The notes below the pieces were generated by a model. It worked only from the letters and a program-made list of their open reading frames with translations. It did no database searches and was not told the DNA's origin. From Agrilutibacter niabensis (GTDB taxonomy: Bacteria; Pseudomonadota; Gammaproteobacteria; Xanthomonadales; Xanthomonadaceae): a stretch of DNA of 64,000 nucleotides. Positions 41,664 through 49,251 of this stretch are shown here, one piece after another; within the stretch, counting starts at the first letter, position 1, and the number at the start of each line of letters is the position of its first letter. Position numbers and translations under genes: made by a program. The stretch covers positions 1,364,001-1,428,000 of the forward strand of contig NZ_JBHSNJ010000012.1 of NCBI RefSeq assembly GCF_042657165.1, given 5' to 3'.

Positions 41664-42398
41664 ATGAACGTGTCCACCTCACCGTTGGCAAGCGAGGTGA
41701 TCGAGCGCTACGGCGGTTCCCGCTGGAATCGATTCAACACGGTGACATCGCGACTCCGTACCGGTGGTGTGCTTTGGCCGCTGAAACAGCAGGCGGGCGT
41801 CTTGGACGACGTCTTCGTGCGCGTTCATCTGCGGGAACCCCGAGCGTCGCATTTTCCTTTCACTGCGCCGCACTTGCGCACGTCCTACCAGCCTCATCGG
41901 GGCGCGATCGAGGACGGCGATGGCAATGTGGTGTCCGAACTCCCGCAGCCACGCCAGTCGTTCCAGGGCCACGGATTGGACACACCCTGGACGGAACTGC
42001 AATTGGCCTACTTCGCCGGGTATGCGATGTGGACCTACCTCAACACGCCCTTCCTGTTTGCATTGGACGGCGTGGAGACAAGGGAACTCACGCCGTGGCA
42101 CGAGAATGGCGAGGCGTGGCGACGCTTGCAGGTCACCCTGCCCGCCGGCATCCCCAGCCACGGCACGTTCCAGACGTTCTACTTCGACGCCGATCTGCTG
42201 CTCAAGCGCCATGATTACGACACCGAGGTTCTTGGCGGCACGCACGCCGCGCACTACACCTCGGATCATGTCGAGGTGTCAGGCATCCTGGTGCCGACCA
42301 GGCGATGGGTGCTGGCTCGCAACCCTGATGGAAGTACGCAATCCGAACCGACCATCGTGTCGATCGTCTTGAGCGACATTGTGTTTCAAGGCGCATAG
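41664..42398 (+). CDS. Conserved hypothetical protein (soluble, ligand-binding-like beta fold)
   Basis: 244 residues if started at ATG 41664; the open frame upstream overlaps the DUF2058 gene and lacks conservation-like character. Text such as VIERYGGSRWNRFNTV, WTELQLAYFAGYAMWTYLNT, FYFDADLLLKRHDYDTEVLG and HYTSDHVEVSGILVPTRRWV is recognisable from a widely distributed uncharacterised family found in actinobacteria and proteobacteria. No signal peptide. Probably a soluble lipocalin-like beta-barrel, but function unknown. Ends 36 bases before the convergent ohr. Confidence 0.75.
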   Translation: MNVSTSPLASEVIERYGGSRWNRFNTVTSRLRTGGVLWPLKQQAGVLDDVFVRVHLREPRASHFPFTAPHLRTSYQPHRGAIEDGDGNVVSELPQPRQSFQGHGLDTPWTELQLAYFAGYAMWTYLNTPFLFALDGVETRELTPWHENGEAWRRLQVTLPAGIPSHGTFQTFYFDADLLLKRHDYDTEVLGGTHAAHYTSDHVEVSGILVPTRRWVLARNPDGSTQSEPTIVSIVLSDIVFQGA

Positions 42399-42433
42399 CG
42401 TGGCCTCCGGTTCACGGAGGCCACGCCGTCATC

Positions 42434-42853
42434 TCAGACGAGATTGATCTCGACGTCGATGTTGCCGCGGGAGGCCTTGGAGTACGGGCAGATCTGATGC
42501 GCCGTATTGACCAGGGACTGGGCGATGTCGCGGTCGATGCCCGGCAGGCTGACGTTGAGACGCGCGGCAAGGAAGGCGGCCTCTCCGGTCAGCCCCAGAT
42601 CCACTTCGGCATCCACCGCTGCGTCGGCAGGCAGAGCGACCTTGGCCGCCTGCGCCGCCTTGCCGATGGCCGAGAGGAAGCAGGCGGACCAGCCGGCACC
42701 GAAAAGCTGCTCGGGGTTGGTGCCGGGGCCGTTGCTGCCGGGCGGGGAAAGGTCGACGACCAGGCGATCGTCGGTGCTGCGGGACTTGCCATTGCGGCCA
42801 CCGGTCGTATGGGTCTTGCCGGTGTAAACAACTTTCTCGATATGGTTGATCAT
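42434..42853 (-). CDS. ohr: Organic hydroperoxide resistance protein Ohr
   Basis: 139 residues from ATG 42853, full length for the family. The reactive cysteines are Cys58 (GWSACFLSAIG) and Cys122 (HQICPYSKA), and the N-terminal VVYTGKTHTTGGRNGKSRST is characteristic of Ohr as opposed to OsmC. Ohr reduces organic and fatty-acid hydroperoxides using lipoylated partners. The usual regulator gene ohrR is not next to it in this window; instead a decayed SDR gene end lies just upstream. Confidence 0.92.
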   Translation of the reverse strand: MINHIEKVVYTGKTHTTGGRNGKSRSTDDRLVVDLSPPGSNGPGTNPEQLFGAGWSACFLSAIGKAAQAAKVALPADAAVDAEVDLGLTGEAAFLAARLNVSLPGIDRDIAQSLVNTAHQICPYSKASRGNIDVEINLV

Positions 42854-42873
42854 GAATCACTGCTTTGACCGTC

Positions 42874-43032
42874 ATGCAGCAGACCATCGCCCGCATGCTC
42901 GCATCCGTGGGACCGGGAACGCGAGCGACAGACGTGGCCGCGGCGGTGTGGCGCGCGGCCACCGACCCGGCGGCGCCCATGCACATTCCGGCTGGCGCGG
43001 ATGCGGAGCAGTGGGCCAGGGAGGCCGCCTGA
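42874..43032 (+). pseudogene. C-terminal remnant of a short-chain dehydrogenase gene
   Basis: 53 codons from an ATG at 42874 to TGA at 43032: QQTIARMLASVGPGTRATDV followed by AAAVWRAATDPAAPMHIPAG, which is the usual C-terminal end of SDR oxidoreductases. The Rossmann fold and catalytic part are missing, so it is a relic, possibly truncated when the ohr gene or a repeat arrived. A GTAG-type repeat follows immediately. Confidence 0.6.
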
Positions 43033-43041
43033 CCCAAGACC

Positions 43042-43074
43042 GTAGGGCGGGCTCAAGCCCGCCTTGCGCGGGTT
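43042..43074. repeat. GTAG-type palindromic repeat
   Basis: GTAGGGCGGGCTCAAGCC followed by CGCCTTGCGCGGGTT: GTAG head, GGCGGGC/GCCCGCC stem, and a GCGGGTT tail. One of at least six good copies between 43 and 54.4 kb. Confidence 0.85.
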
Positions 43075-43507
43075 ACTTCTTCGCCTCGATCGTGAACTTG
43101 CCGAAAGCGATACCAACGTCCCAGCCCTTGCCGGAACCCGCGAGTTTCAGTTCCGTGTTGCCCTTCATCATGACCTGCGCGGTGCCGGACTTGGCAGCTC
43201 CGACGTGGGCTTCGGCAGCGGCGTAGCTGCCGAGTGTTTCCTTGATGTCGCTAACGCCACTGAAGTCGCCCGTGCCACCTCGGATCTCCTGCTTGCCGAC
43301 AGTCAGCCCGCCGCCCTTGGCGCTGACGGTGACGTCCAGTTTCTGGCCGTTGTCGCAGGTGATCTGGCCGGCACCGGAGGCTGTCTTGTACAACACCGAC
43401 CAGCCCTTCAGGTCGAACCGCAGGTTGCAATCCACCTTGCCCCCCGCAACGGCAGCAGGCGATGCCAGTACGACGCACACTCCGACGAGGACAAGCAGAC
43501 GCTTCAT
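43073..43507 (-). CDS. Small secreted/periplasmic protein
   Basis: 144 residues from ATG 43507, with GTGGAGC upstream. Signal peptide KRLLVLVGVCVVLASPAAVA, then a mature domain of about 120 residues with two cysteines (KVDCNLRFDLKGWSVLYKTA and GQITCDNGQK) and Gly-rich beta-strands. The pattern is a beta-barrel-like periplasmic protein conserved in xanthomonads; no function is known. Its stop overlaps the tail of the GTAG repeat at 43042-43074. Confidence 0.75.
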   Translation of the reverse strand: MKRLLVLVGVCVVLASPAAVAGGKVDCNLRFDLKGWSVLYKTASGAGQITCDNGQKLDVTVSAKGGGLTVGKQEIRGGTGDFSGVSDIKETLGSYAAAEAHVGAAKSGTAQVMMKGNTELKLAGSGKGWDVGIAFGKFTIEAKK

Positions 43508-43585
43508 GGCTGAGCTCCACGTGACGAGGACCTCGACGGTATACGCCAACACGTCCTGCTGGATGTCAAAACCGCCTTAAGGACC

Positions 43586-43616
43586 GTAGGGCGGGCCCAA
43601 GCCCGCCTTACGCGGG
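43586..43616. repeat. GTAG-type palindromic repeat
   Basis: GTAGGGCGGGCCCAAGCC followed by CGCCTTACGCGGG. Ends at and slightly overlaps the 3' end of the acyltransferase gene (stop near 43608). Confidence 0.85.
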
Positions 43617-44495
43617 CTGGTCCGCCAGCAGGCGGGCCATGTCCGCATCCTTCTCCTGCCACAAACCGTTCATCCACTGCTGGAAGCGGGCACGGAACGC
43701 GCGGTCGTTCTGGTAGTCGCCACGCAACAGCTCATCGGGGATCGGGCGCTGGCGCAGGTGCACGCGGACCGCGGGGACGCGGTCGGCCAGCAGGTCCATC
43801 ATCGAGGGTCGCCCGCCGGGATACGCGATGGTCACGTCCAGGATCGCGTGCAGGCCCTCGCCCATCGCGTCCAGCACGAACGCCACGCCGCCGGACTTCG
43901 GCTTGAGCAGGTGGCGGTACGGCGCGCCCTGGGTGGCGTGCTTGCCCGGCGTGAAGCGCGTGCCTTCGACGAAGTTCATGATCGCCACCGGGATCGCGCG
44001 GAACTTTTCGCAGGCGCGGCGGGTGGCTTCGGTGTCGCGCCGGGCCAGCTCCGGGCGGCGCGCGACCTGCTTGGGCGTGTAGCGGCCCATGAAGGGGAAA
44101 TCCAGCGCCCACCACGCCAGCCCCAGCAGCGGCACCCAGAACAGCTGCCGTTTCAGGAAGAAGCGCAGCAGCGGAATGCGCCGGTTGAACACCTTCTGCA
44201 ACACCAGGATATCCACCCAGCTCTGGTGATTGGCCAGCACCAGATAGTGGCCGTCCACCTGCAGCACCGCGTCCTCCTGCACGTCGACGCGGGTGCCGGT
44301 GAAGCGGCCCATCATCCAGTTGTTCACCCCGATCCAGCTTTCCGCCAGCCCGGTGAGCACGGGATTGCTCGCCCGCCGCACGCGCTCGAACGGCAGCAGC
44401 GCCTTCACCAACGCCACCAACAGCAGCGGAAGCACATGCAGCACGGTGTTGGCTGCAATCAGCAGGGAAAGCAGCACCAGGCGCAATGGGAGCAT
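43608..44495 (-). CDS. 1-acyl-sn-glycerol-3-phosphate acyltransferase-like protein (YihG type)
   Basis: 295 residues from ATG 44495. One N-terminal membrane segment (LVLLSLLIAANTVLHVLPLL), then the PlsC motifs: NHQSWVD (HX4D active site), a hydrophobic stretch with FWVPLLGLAWWALDFPFMGR, FVEGTRFTPGK (motif III) and a VTIAYPGG-type motif. The arrangement matches YihG-like lysophospholipid acyltransferases, which acylate lysophosphatidic acid at the inner membrane. Single gene flanked on both sides by GTAG repeats. Confidence 0.88.
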   Translation of the reverse strand: MLPLRLVLLSLLIAANTVLHVLPLLLVALVKALLPFERVRRASNPVLTGLAESWIGVNNWMMGRFTGTRVDVQEDAVLQVDGHYLVLANHQSWVDILVLQKVFNRRIPLLRFFLKRQLFWVPLLGLAWWALDFPFMGRYTPKQVARRPELARRDTEATRRACEKFRAIPVAIMNFVEGTRFTPGKHATQGAPYRHLLKPKSGGVAFVLDAMGEGLHAILDVTIAYPGGRPSMMDLLADRVPAVRVHLRQRPIPDELLRGDYQNDRAFRARFQQWMNGLWQEKDADMARLLADQPA

Positions 44496-44582
44496 GGAAC
44501 ACGAGGGTCTCGGGCGAATGCCTATTGTCCCGAGGAAACCGGGGCCACGTCACCCTGCCGCCGGAACCGGCCGCAGGAAATC

Positions 44583-44614
44583 GTAGGGCGGGCTCAAGCC
44601 CGCCTTACGCGGGT
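44583..44614. repeat. GTAG-type palindromic repeat
   Basis: GTAGGGCGGGCTCAAGCC followed by CGCCTTACGCGGGTT; near-identical to the copies at 53556 and 54316. Confidence 0.85.
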
Positions 44615-44644
44615 TCCGCAAGCAGGCGTTCCCGACCCGGGCCC

Positions 44645-44938
44645 TCAAGGCATCCTGTCAAGCACCGCGCCCATTTCGTCGGCGTTGAAAGCACGCAACG
44701 TGTGCGTGCGGACGTTGCCGGCGGCACCTACGGCCATGGCGAAGGTGAGCGCGGCCTGTTCGTCGTCGGCCTCGATGATGACCACCAGATCGTAGTGGCC
44801 CAGCGTCCAGTAGATGCTGGACATGTTGACGCCAAACTTCCTGGCCAGCTCCTTGACGGCGGCGGCGCGTTTGGTGGTGTCCTTGACGCTGCGCATGCCC
44901 TGGTCGGTGAAAGTGGACAGCGCGATATAGGTCGCCAT
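44645..44938 (-). CDS. GYD-domain protein
   Basis: 97 residues from ATG 44938. TYIALSTFTDQGMRSVKDTT, SIYWTLGHYDLVVIIEADDE and VRTHTLRAFNADEM make a full-length GYD domain, a small ferredoxin-like-fold family of unknown role found as free-standing proteins. No operon partner. Confidence 0.85.
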   Translation of the reverse strand: MATYIALSTFTDQGMRSVKDTTKRAAAVKELARKFGVNMSSIYWTLGHYDLVVIIEADDEQAALTFAMAVGAAGNVRTHTLRAFNADEMGAVLDRMP

Positions 44939-45091
44939 GGAAGCGGCTCCAGTTCGAGGGACCTCTTGGTTCCGGGTCGACCAACGCCGGTCCCTTGGCG
45001 CTGACCGCGGCTTTCGCAGACGTTCGCCATGATCCCTCGCTGGCCATCCAACGTCCGCCCCCCGTTCGGGTAACGCTGCCCGCCTGCGCCC

Positions 45092-45140
45092 GAAACGGGG
45101 TCAGAGACCGTTTTCCCGAAACGGGTCAGAGACCGTTTTC
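45092..45140. repeat. Two direct copies of the GGTCAG-family element
   Basis: GAAACGGGGTCAGAGACCG + TTTTC at 45092-45115 and GAAACGGGTCAGAGACCG + TTTTC at 45118-45140. Each copy is an imperfect palindrome (AACGG...CCGTT). The downstream copy ends 7 bases from the stop of the next gene. Confidence 0.8.
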
Positions 45141-45147
45141 CACTCGC

Positions 45148-45432
45148 TCAATCGCGTACCTGCAGATGCCGTGCGGCAGCCGCCGCCGCTGCCTGCAACA
45201 CGCTGGCATAGGCCTGGCGAGCCTGCCCTGCCTCACGGGCCGCAGTCTCCAGCCATTGAATGTAGGCCGAGAGCAAGTCCCGGGCGTTGTATTGGAGCCC
45301 GAGGTCGTCGATCGTCTTTGCAACGGCATCTCGCACATGCCAGTCAACGTTGGCGCCAGTCTCGGCCCGCTTGGCGAGGTCAGCGATTCTCAGAACATGC
45401 GGCGTGATTAGACCGACGACTGTGCCCTTCAT
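45148..45432 (-). CDS. Small helical hypothetical protein
   Basis: 94 residues from ATG 45432 (AGGT upstream). Mostly alpha-helical and Ala-rich (YIQWLETAAREAGQARQAYA), no signal peptide, no recognised family. It is bracketed by GGTCAG-family elements at 45092-45140 and about 45484-45505, which suggests it belongs to a segment moved or flanked by these repeats. Confidence 0.5.
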   Translation of the reverse strand: MKGTVVGLITPHVLRIADLAKRAETGANVDWHVRDAVAKTIDDLGLQYNARDLLSAYIQWLETAAREAGQARQAYASVLQAAAAAAARHLQVRD

Positions 45433-45483
45433 TGGCTCGACCTGATTTGCTCCGAACGGGGGAAGATAGCGCAATGCGCCATG

Positions 45484-45542
45484 AGTGGTCTCTGACCCGT
45501 TTTGTTTTTCATGCAGGGCCCAGGCCCGCCTTACGCGGGTTC
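45484..45542. repeat. GGTCAG-family element plus partial GTAG repeat
   Basis: TGGTCTCTGACCCGTTTTG at 45484-45503, in inverted orientation to the copies at 45092-45140, followed at about 45513-45542 by GGGCCCAGGCCCGCC and TTACGCGGGTT, the 3' part of a GTAG repeat without its head. Confidence 0.65.
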
Positions 45543-45989
45543 CACCAGGTCGGTGTGGCCGAAACCCTGCGTGTAATCGAGTACCGACACGACCGTGGGC
45601 TGCACGCGCACGACGCGGACCTGCGCGGGGGTCGGCATCGGAAACGGAAGCGGCACGGTCTGCAGCGGATAGCGCGACGGCAGCAGGGCGATGATCCGCG
45701 CGGCCTCGGCCGGATCAAGCACCGCGTGCGCGCGCGCCGCCATCGACAGGCCGGTGATGCGCATGACGTCGTCGGGGTCGGAGCTGACGGTGATCGACAC
45801 GCGCTCGTCGCGCGCGATGTTCGCCGCCTTCTGGCTGTCCAGCCCGCACAGGAAGTACAGCGTCAGGCCTTCGTTGACGTAGCCGACGACCGTCGCCTGC
45901 GGCCAGCCGTCCGGCCGCAGCGTCGCGATCGTCATGATGCGGTGGGAATCGAGCAGGTCGACGATCCTGCGATGCATCGAAGCGTCCAT
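45531..45989 (-). CDS. Pyridoxamine-5'-phosphate-oxidase-like flavin-binding protein
   Basis: 152 residues from ATG 45989, preceded by GGGAG. Split-barrel pattern: LLDSHRIMTIATLRPDGWPQ, VNEGLTLYFLCGLDSQKAAN, VSITVSSDPDDVMRITGLSM, MPTPAQVRVVRVQP. Members bind FMN or F420/heme and act as oxidoreductases or general stress proteins. It is of typical short PPOX-family length. The gene's stop lies inside the tail of the partial repeat at 45513-45542. Confidence 0.8.
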   Translation of the reverse strand: MDASMHRRIVDLLDSHRIMTIATLRPDGWPQATVVGYVNEGLTLYFLCGLDSQKAANIARDERVSITVSSDPDDVMRITGLSMAARAHAVLDPAEAARIIALLPSRYPLQTVPLPFPMPTPAQVRVVRVQPTVVSVLDYTQGFGHTDLVEPA

Positions 45990-46198
45990 GAGCGCGCTCC
46001 CGGTCGGCGTCCCGCGCTGGGACGCACCGAGCATGGGCACGGCGCAAGGGGCCGGCGTTGACCCAGGTCAAGCCCGGGGCGCGCCAGCCGCGTCGCGCGT
46101 CGATCGACGGCACGACGGGGCACGAAACGCGGTCAGAGGTTGGAGCCACTGTTTGAAGCAGTCGTATCCGATGCCGGGCACCATGGCGGCCCGGGCAT

Positions 46199-46239
46199 GG
46201 GGTCAGGTTCGCTTTGCCGGGATGGATGAACCTGACCCC
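46199..46239. repeat. Inverted pair of the GGTCAGGTTC element, 12-bp stem
   Basis: GGGGTCAGGTTC at 46199-46210, a 17-base loop, and GAACCTGACCCC at 46228-46239: perfect 12-bp arms. Placed 10 bases beyond the stop of the di-iron gene (46250, minus), where it could act as a transcription barrier. Confidence 0.8.
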
Positions 46240-46249
46240 TTGCTTGTTC

Positions 46250-47245
46250 TCACGGGGCGTCGGTAAGCACGGCCTGCACCAGCGGCCCGAGCGCCGCCTG
46301 GATGCGTGCCTGCTGCGCCGGCGTGGTGAGCTCGGCCAGGATGCCGGTGAAGCGCGGGTCCTGCACGCCGGTGACGATGTGCTGCCAGCGGTAGGCCTTG
46401 AGGAACTGGGCGCGGACGCGCTGCTGTTCGGACGGTGAGAAATCGCGGCCGGCATGGGCGAGGAAGTAGTCGGCATCGGCGCCGGACTGCGCCTGCAGGA
46501 TGCCGTCGACCGCGCCGACCAGGGCGATCAGGTCGTCGACACCGCGGTCGCGTTCGGCGGGGCCGATGCGCGCGTGCTCGCGGCGCCATTCCAGTTCGTC
46601 GAGGATGGCGTGCTGCGATTCCTCGCGCCAGTGGTAGAAGAAGACATCGCGGTACAGCTCGGAGGCGTCTTCGCAGGGCTGGATGCTCTGCTTGTAATGC
46701 TGCTGGGTGAACAGCTCGACGTGACAGGTGAGGCCCAGCACCGCCCAGGTGGACTTGCTGAGCACGACCTTCGCGACGTCGTTGGGATCGACCACCACCT
46801 CGTAGCCGGCCGGCATGTCGACCGCGACGAGGGCTTCGATGCGCCGGAACAGTTCCTGGTGCTTGAGCTCCTCGTCGCTGAAGCGCACCAGCGCTTCCAG
46901 TGCCACCTGGTCGCCGAAGACGTAGTCGCGGCTGAGCTCGAGCACCTTGGCGTTGATGTAGCGCTCGATCAGGCCGAACAGGTTGGCGTAGGTGCGGCCC
47001 TGCACCTGTCCCATGAAGCGCTGCTCGGCGGCGCCGAGGAACTCCAGCTGGTGCGCCAGCGAAAGCGCGTCGGGAAGGAATTTCTCGCGCAGGTCGAAGC
47101 CGCGGCCGCGGATGACGTCGGCGTCGATATCCCAGCGCACGCGCTTGGATGCGGCGATGCAACGGGCGTAGCGGTCTTCGCGCGGCAACGCCTTGGTGGG
47201 GACGGGGCGCACCGGGTTCGGGGCGATGGCGGTGACAGTGGACAT
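46250..47245 (-). CDS. Ferritin-like di-iron protein
   Basis: 331 residues from ATG 47245, preceded by GAAGGAG. The helical core carries two ExxH motifs of the ferritin-like di-iron type: DEELKHQELFRRIEA and WREESQHAILDELEW, with further Glu in LIERYINAKVLEL. Such proteins are oxygenase-, oxidase- or hydroxylase-like; the exact family was not identified. It is transcribed divergently from the hydrolase-LuxR fusion gene at 47418, with 172 bp between, and may be its target. Confidence 0.7.
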   Translation of the reverse strand: MSTVTAIAPNPVRPVPTKALPREDRYARCIAASKRVRWDIDADVIRGRGFDLREKFLPDALSLAHQLEFLGAAEQRFMGQVQGRTYANLFGLIERYINAKVLELSRDYVFGDQVALEALVRFSDEELKHQELFRRIEALVAVDMPAGYEVVVDPNDVAKVVLSKSTWAVLGLTCHVELFTQQHYKQSIQPCEDASELYRDVFFYHWREESQHAILDELEWRREHARIGPAERDRGVDDLIALVGAVDGILQAQSGADADYFLAHAGRDFSPSEQQRVRAQFLKAYRWQHIVTGVQDPRFTGILAELTTPAQQARIQAALGPLVQAVLTDAP

Positions 47246-47417
47246 GGAGGCTTTCTCCTTCGGCCCGGCCAGTCCGGGCGCGTGGGGAAAGCATCGGCAG
47301 GCGTCGGCCACGCCGGAATGGGAGCAATGTCCCGGCGTCGCGCCCGACCCGGCCCGCGACGGTGACCTATGTCCCGCTCTGCTATGGTCGGGCCATCCCG
47401 CGAGCGAATGCCCGATC

Positions 47418-48494
47418 GTGCCGGCTGTGCAGCAGACCATCCGCTACTTCACCACCTCCGACGGCGTGCGGCTGGCGTGGGCGACGAGCGGTTCGGGGCC
47501 ACCCCTGATCAAGGCGGCCAACTGGATCACCCACCTCGAATACGATTGGGAGAGCCCGGTCTGGCGGCATTGGGTGGCTTTTCTCAGCCGGCACTTCACC
47601 ACGTTGCGCTACGACGAACGCGGCTGCGGGCTGTCGCAACGCGACGTCGAGGACGTGTCCAGCGCCACCTGGCCGCGCGACCTGGAGGAAGTGATCGAGG
47701 CCGCGGCGCCGAGCACCCCCTTCGTGCTGCTCGGCATCTCGCAAGGCGCGGTGGCCGCGATGGCGTACGCGGCACGCTATCCGGAGCGGGTATCGCATCT
47801 GATCATCTACGGCGGCTATTCCCGCGGCTGGGCCGTGCGCGGCAGCGCTGACACGCTGCGCGAAGGCAATGCCCTGGTGGATTTCACCGAACTGGGCTGG
47901 GGCCGGCCCAATCCGCTCTATCGCCGCTTGCTGACGCTGCGCTTCTTGCCCGAGGGCAGCGAGGAGCAGCTGCGCTGGATGGACGAGTTGTGCACGCGGA
48001 CGGTGGCGCCAGTGATGGCGGCGCGCCTGTTGCGGAGCCGCGGGCAAGCCGATGCTTCGCCCTGGATGGACCAGGTACGGGTGCCGACGCTGGTGTTGCA
48101 CGCGGACAAGGATCTGATCTCGCCGATCAGCGAGGGTCAGAAGATCGCGGCCGCGATTCCAACGGCGCAGTTCGTGCCGCTGTCTTCGCACAACCACATC
48201 CTGCTGGAGGACGAACCGGCCTGGCAGCGCTTCACCGAAGCGGTGCTCGAGTTCACCGGCGTGCAGGCGCAGGCGCAGGATGCGCGCTTCGACGGGTTGA
48301 CGGCGCGCGAGCGGGAAATCCTCGGGCGGGTTTGCGCCGGCTTGACCAATGTCGAGATCGGCCAGGCGTTGTTCATCAGCGAGAAGACGGTGCGCAACCA
48401 GCTCACGCGGATCTTCGGGAAGCTCGGCGTGGCGCAACGGGCGCAGGCGATCGCGATGGCGCGGGATCTGGGGTTTCGCGACAGGCAGGGGTGA
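47418..48494 (+). CDS. Alpha/beta-hydrolase fused to a LuxR-type DNA-binding domain
   Basis: 358 residues from GTG 47418 (GTG 47427 also possible; the nearby ATG at 47408 is out of frame). Residues about 1-270 form an alpha/beta-hydrolase with nucleophile elbow GISQGA, acid in LVLHADKDLISP and histidine in SSHNHIL. Residues about 290-350 form a GerE-type helix-turn-helix: LTAREREILGRVCAGLTNVE, LFISEKTVRNQLTRIFGKL. A hydrolase as the sensor part of a transcription factor suggests that a small ester or lactone-like ligand is bound or cleaved. Divergent from the di-iron gene. Confidence 0.85.
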   Translation: MPAVQQTIRYFTTSDGVRLAWATSGSGPPLIKAANWITHLEYDWESPVWRHWVAFLSRHFTTLRYDERGCGLSQRDVEDVSSATWPRDLEEVIEAAAPSTPFVLLGISQGAVAAMAYAARYPERVSHLIIYGGYSRGWAVRGSADTLREGNALVDFTELGWGRPNPLYRRLLTLRFLPEGSEEQLRWMDELCTRTVAPVMAARLLRSRGQADASPWMDQVRVPTLVLHADKDLISPISEGQKIAAAIPTAQFVPLSSHNHILLEDEPAWQRFTEAVLEFTGVQAQAQDARFDGLTAREREILGRVCAGLTNVEIGQALFISEKTVRNQLTRIFGKLGVAQRAQAIAMARDLGFRDRQG

Positions 48495-48568
48495 GCCTTT
48501 TTCCATCGGATGACGCGCCCGCCGATGTGAAACGGGGTCGATTGAAACGGGCTGAGACCGTACACCGT

Positions 48569-48592
48569 GAAACGGGGTCAGAGACCGTTCTC
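48569..48592. repeat. GGTCAG-family element
   Basis: GAAACGGGGTCAGAGACCG followed by TTCTC, with half-copies at about 48529-48540 and 48543-48560. It forms the left border of the truncated gene at 48597-48941. Confidence 0.75.
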
Positions 48593-48596
48593 CGGT

Positions 48597-48941
48597 GATG
48601 CAGGCCGAACCTGGACCCGGCGTCCCGGTACCGACTACACCGAGTTCAACCCCGACGTTCCCACGCTGATCGAAGGCAAGGCGACTGCGGCCCGCTTCTA
48701 CGAGGCCTCGCTGCAGGGCGGCGACAAGGGACTGGTGTCGGAAATGATCAACCCGCACGTCCAGACCTACGGCGACACCGCGATCCTGACCTACAACTTC
48801 GCTGGCATGACCAAGGGCAGCGACGGCAAGATCCACAACACCTTCGCCAAGTCGACCCGCATCTACGTCAAGCAAGGGGGCGCAGGGAAGCTCGTGCATG
48901 CCAACTTCGCGCCGGTCATCACTCCTGACGCGACACCGTAA
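48597..48941 (+). pseudogene. 5'-truncated SnoaL/DUF4440-like gene
   Basis: The reading frame resembles the C-terminal two thirds of an NTF2-fold ketosteroid-isomerase-like protein (DYTEFNPDVPTLIEGKATAA, GDTAILTYNFAGMTKGSDGK, IYVKQGGAGKLVHANFAP). Its first codons are repeat DNA (the GGTCAG element at 48569-48592), and the N-terminal helix of the family is missing. It therefore looks like a gene cut by a repeat-mediated event. Possible alternative: a short expressed protein from the ATG at 48567. Confidence 0.55.
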
Positions 48942-49251
48942 GCAAGAACTCCTTGCGACCTCGAAAGGCATGCCGCCTCACGCCCCCCAGGTCGGCCATC
49001 TGCACAAAAATCAACAATACTCACCAGGTGGGCCATGCCTTGCTACAAGGCGCCACTTCAATTCGCGACGTCGACGGGATTATTAACTCCCTCCGTCCCC
49101 CTGAGCCGTCGTGTTTTTCGCGATTCCGCTGGCCGCGCTCGCTCTCGTGGCCGAACTGGGTGTCTGTTGTGATCGGCAGCGCGAGACCTGAGCTGCCGCC
49201 CCCTTTTGTCGTCCTCACGACGTGCACGCGAAGCGAGGGCGAGAATGCACC
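48942..49251. other. Intergenic stretch, nothing specific
   Basis: 310 bases. Contains a TCCCTCCGTCCCC motif near 49088 that recurs near 54351 and, with one change, near 50565, always close to repeat-rich DNA. No coding frame or promoter recognised. Confidence 0.4.
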
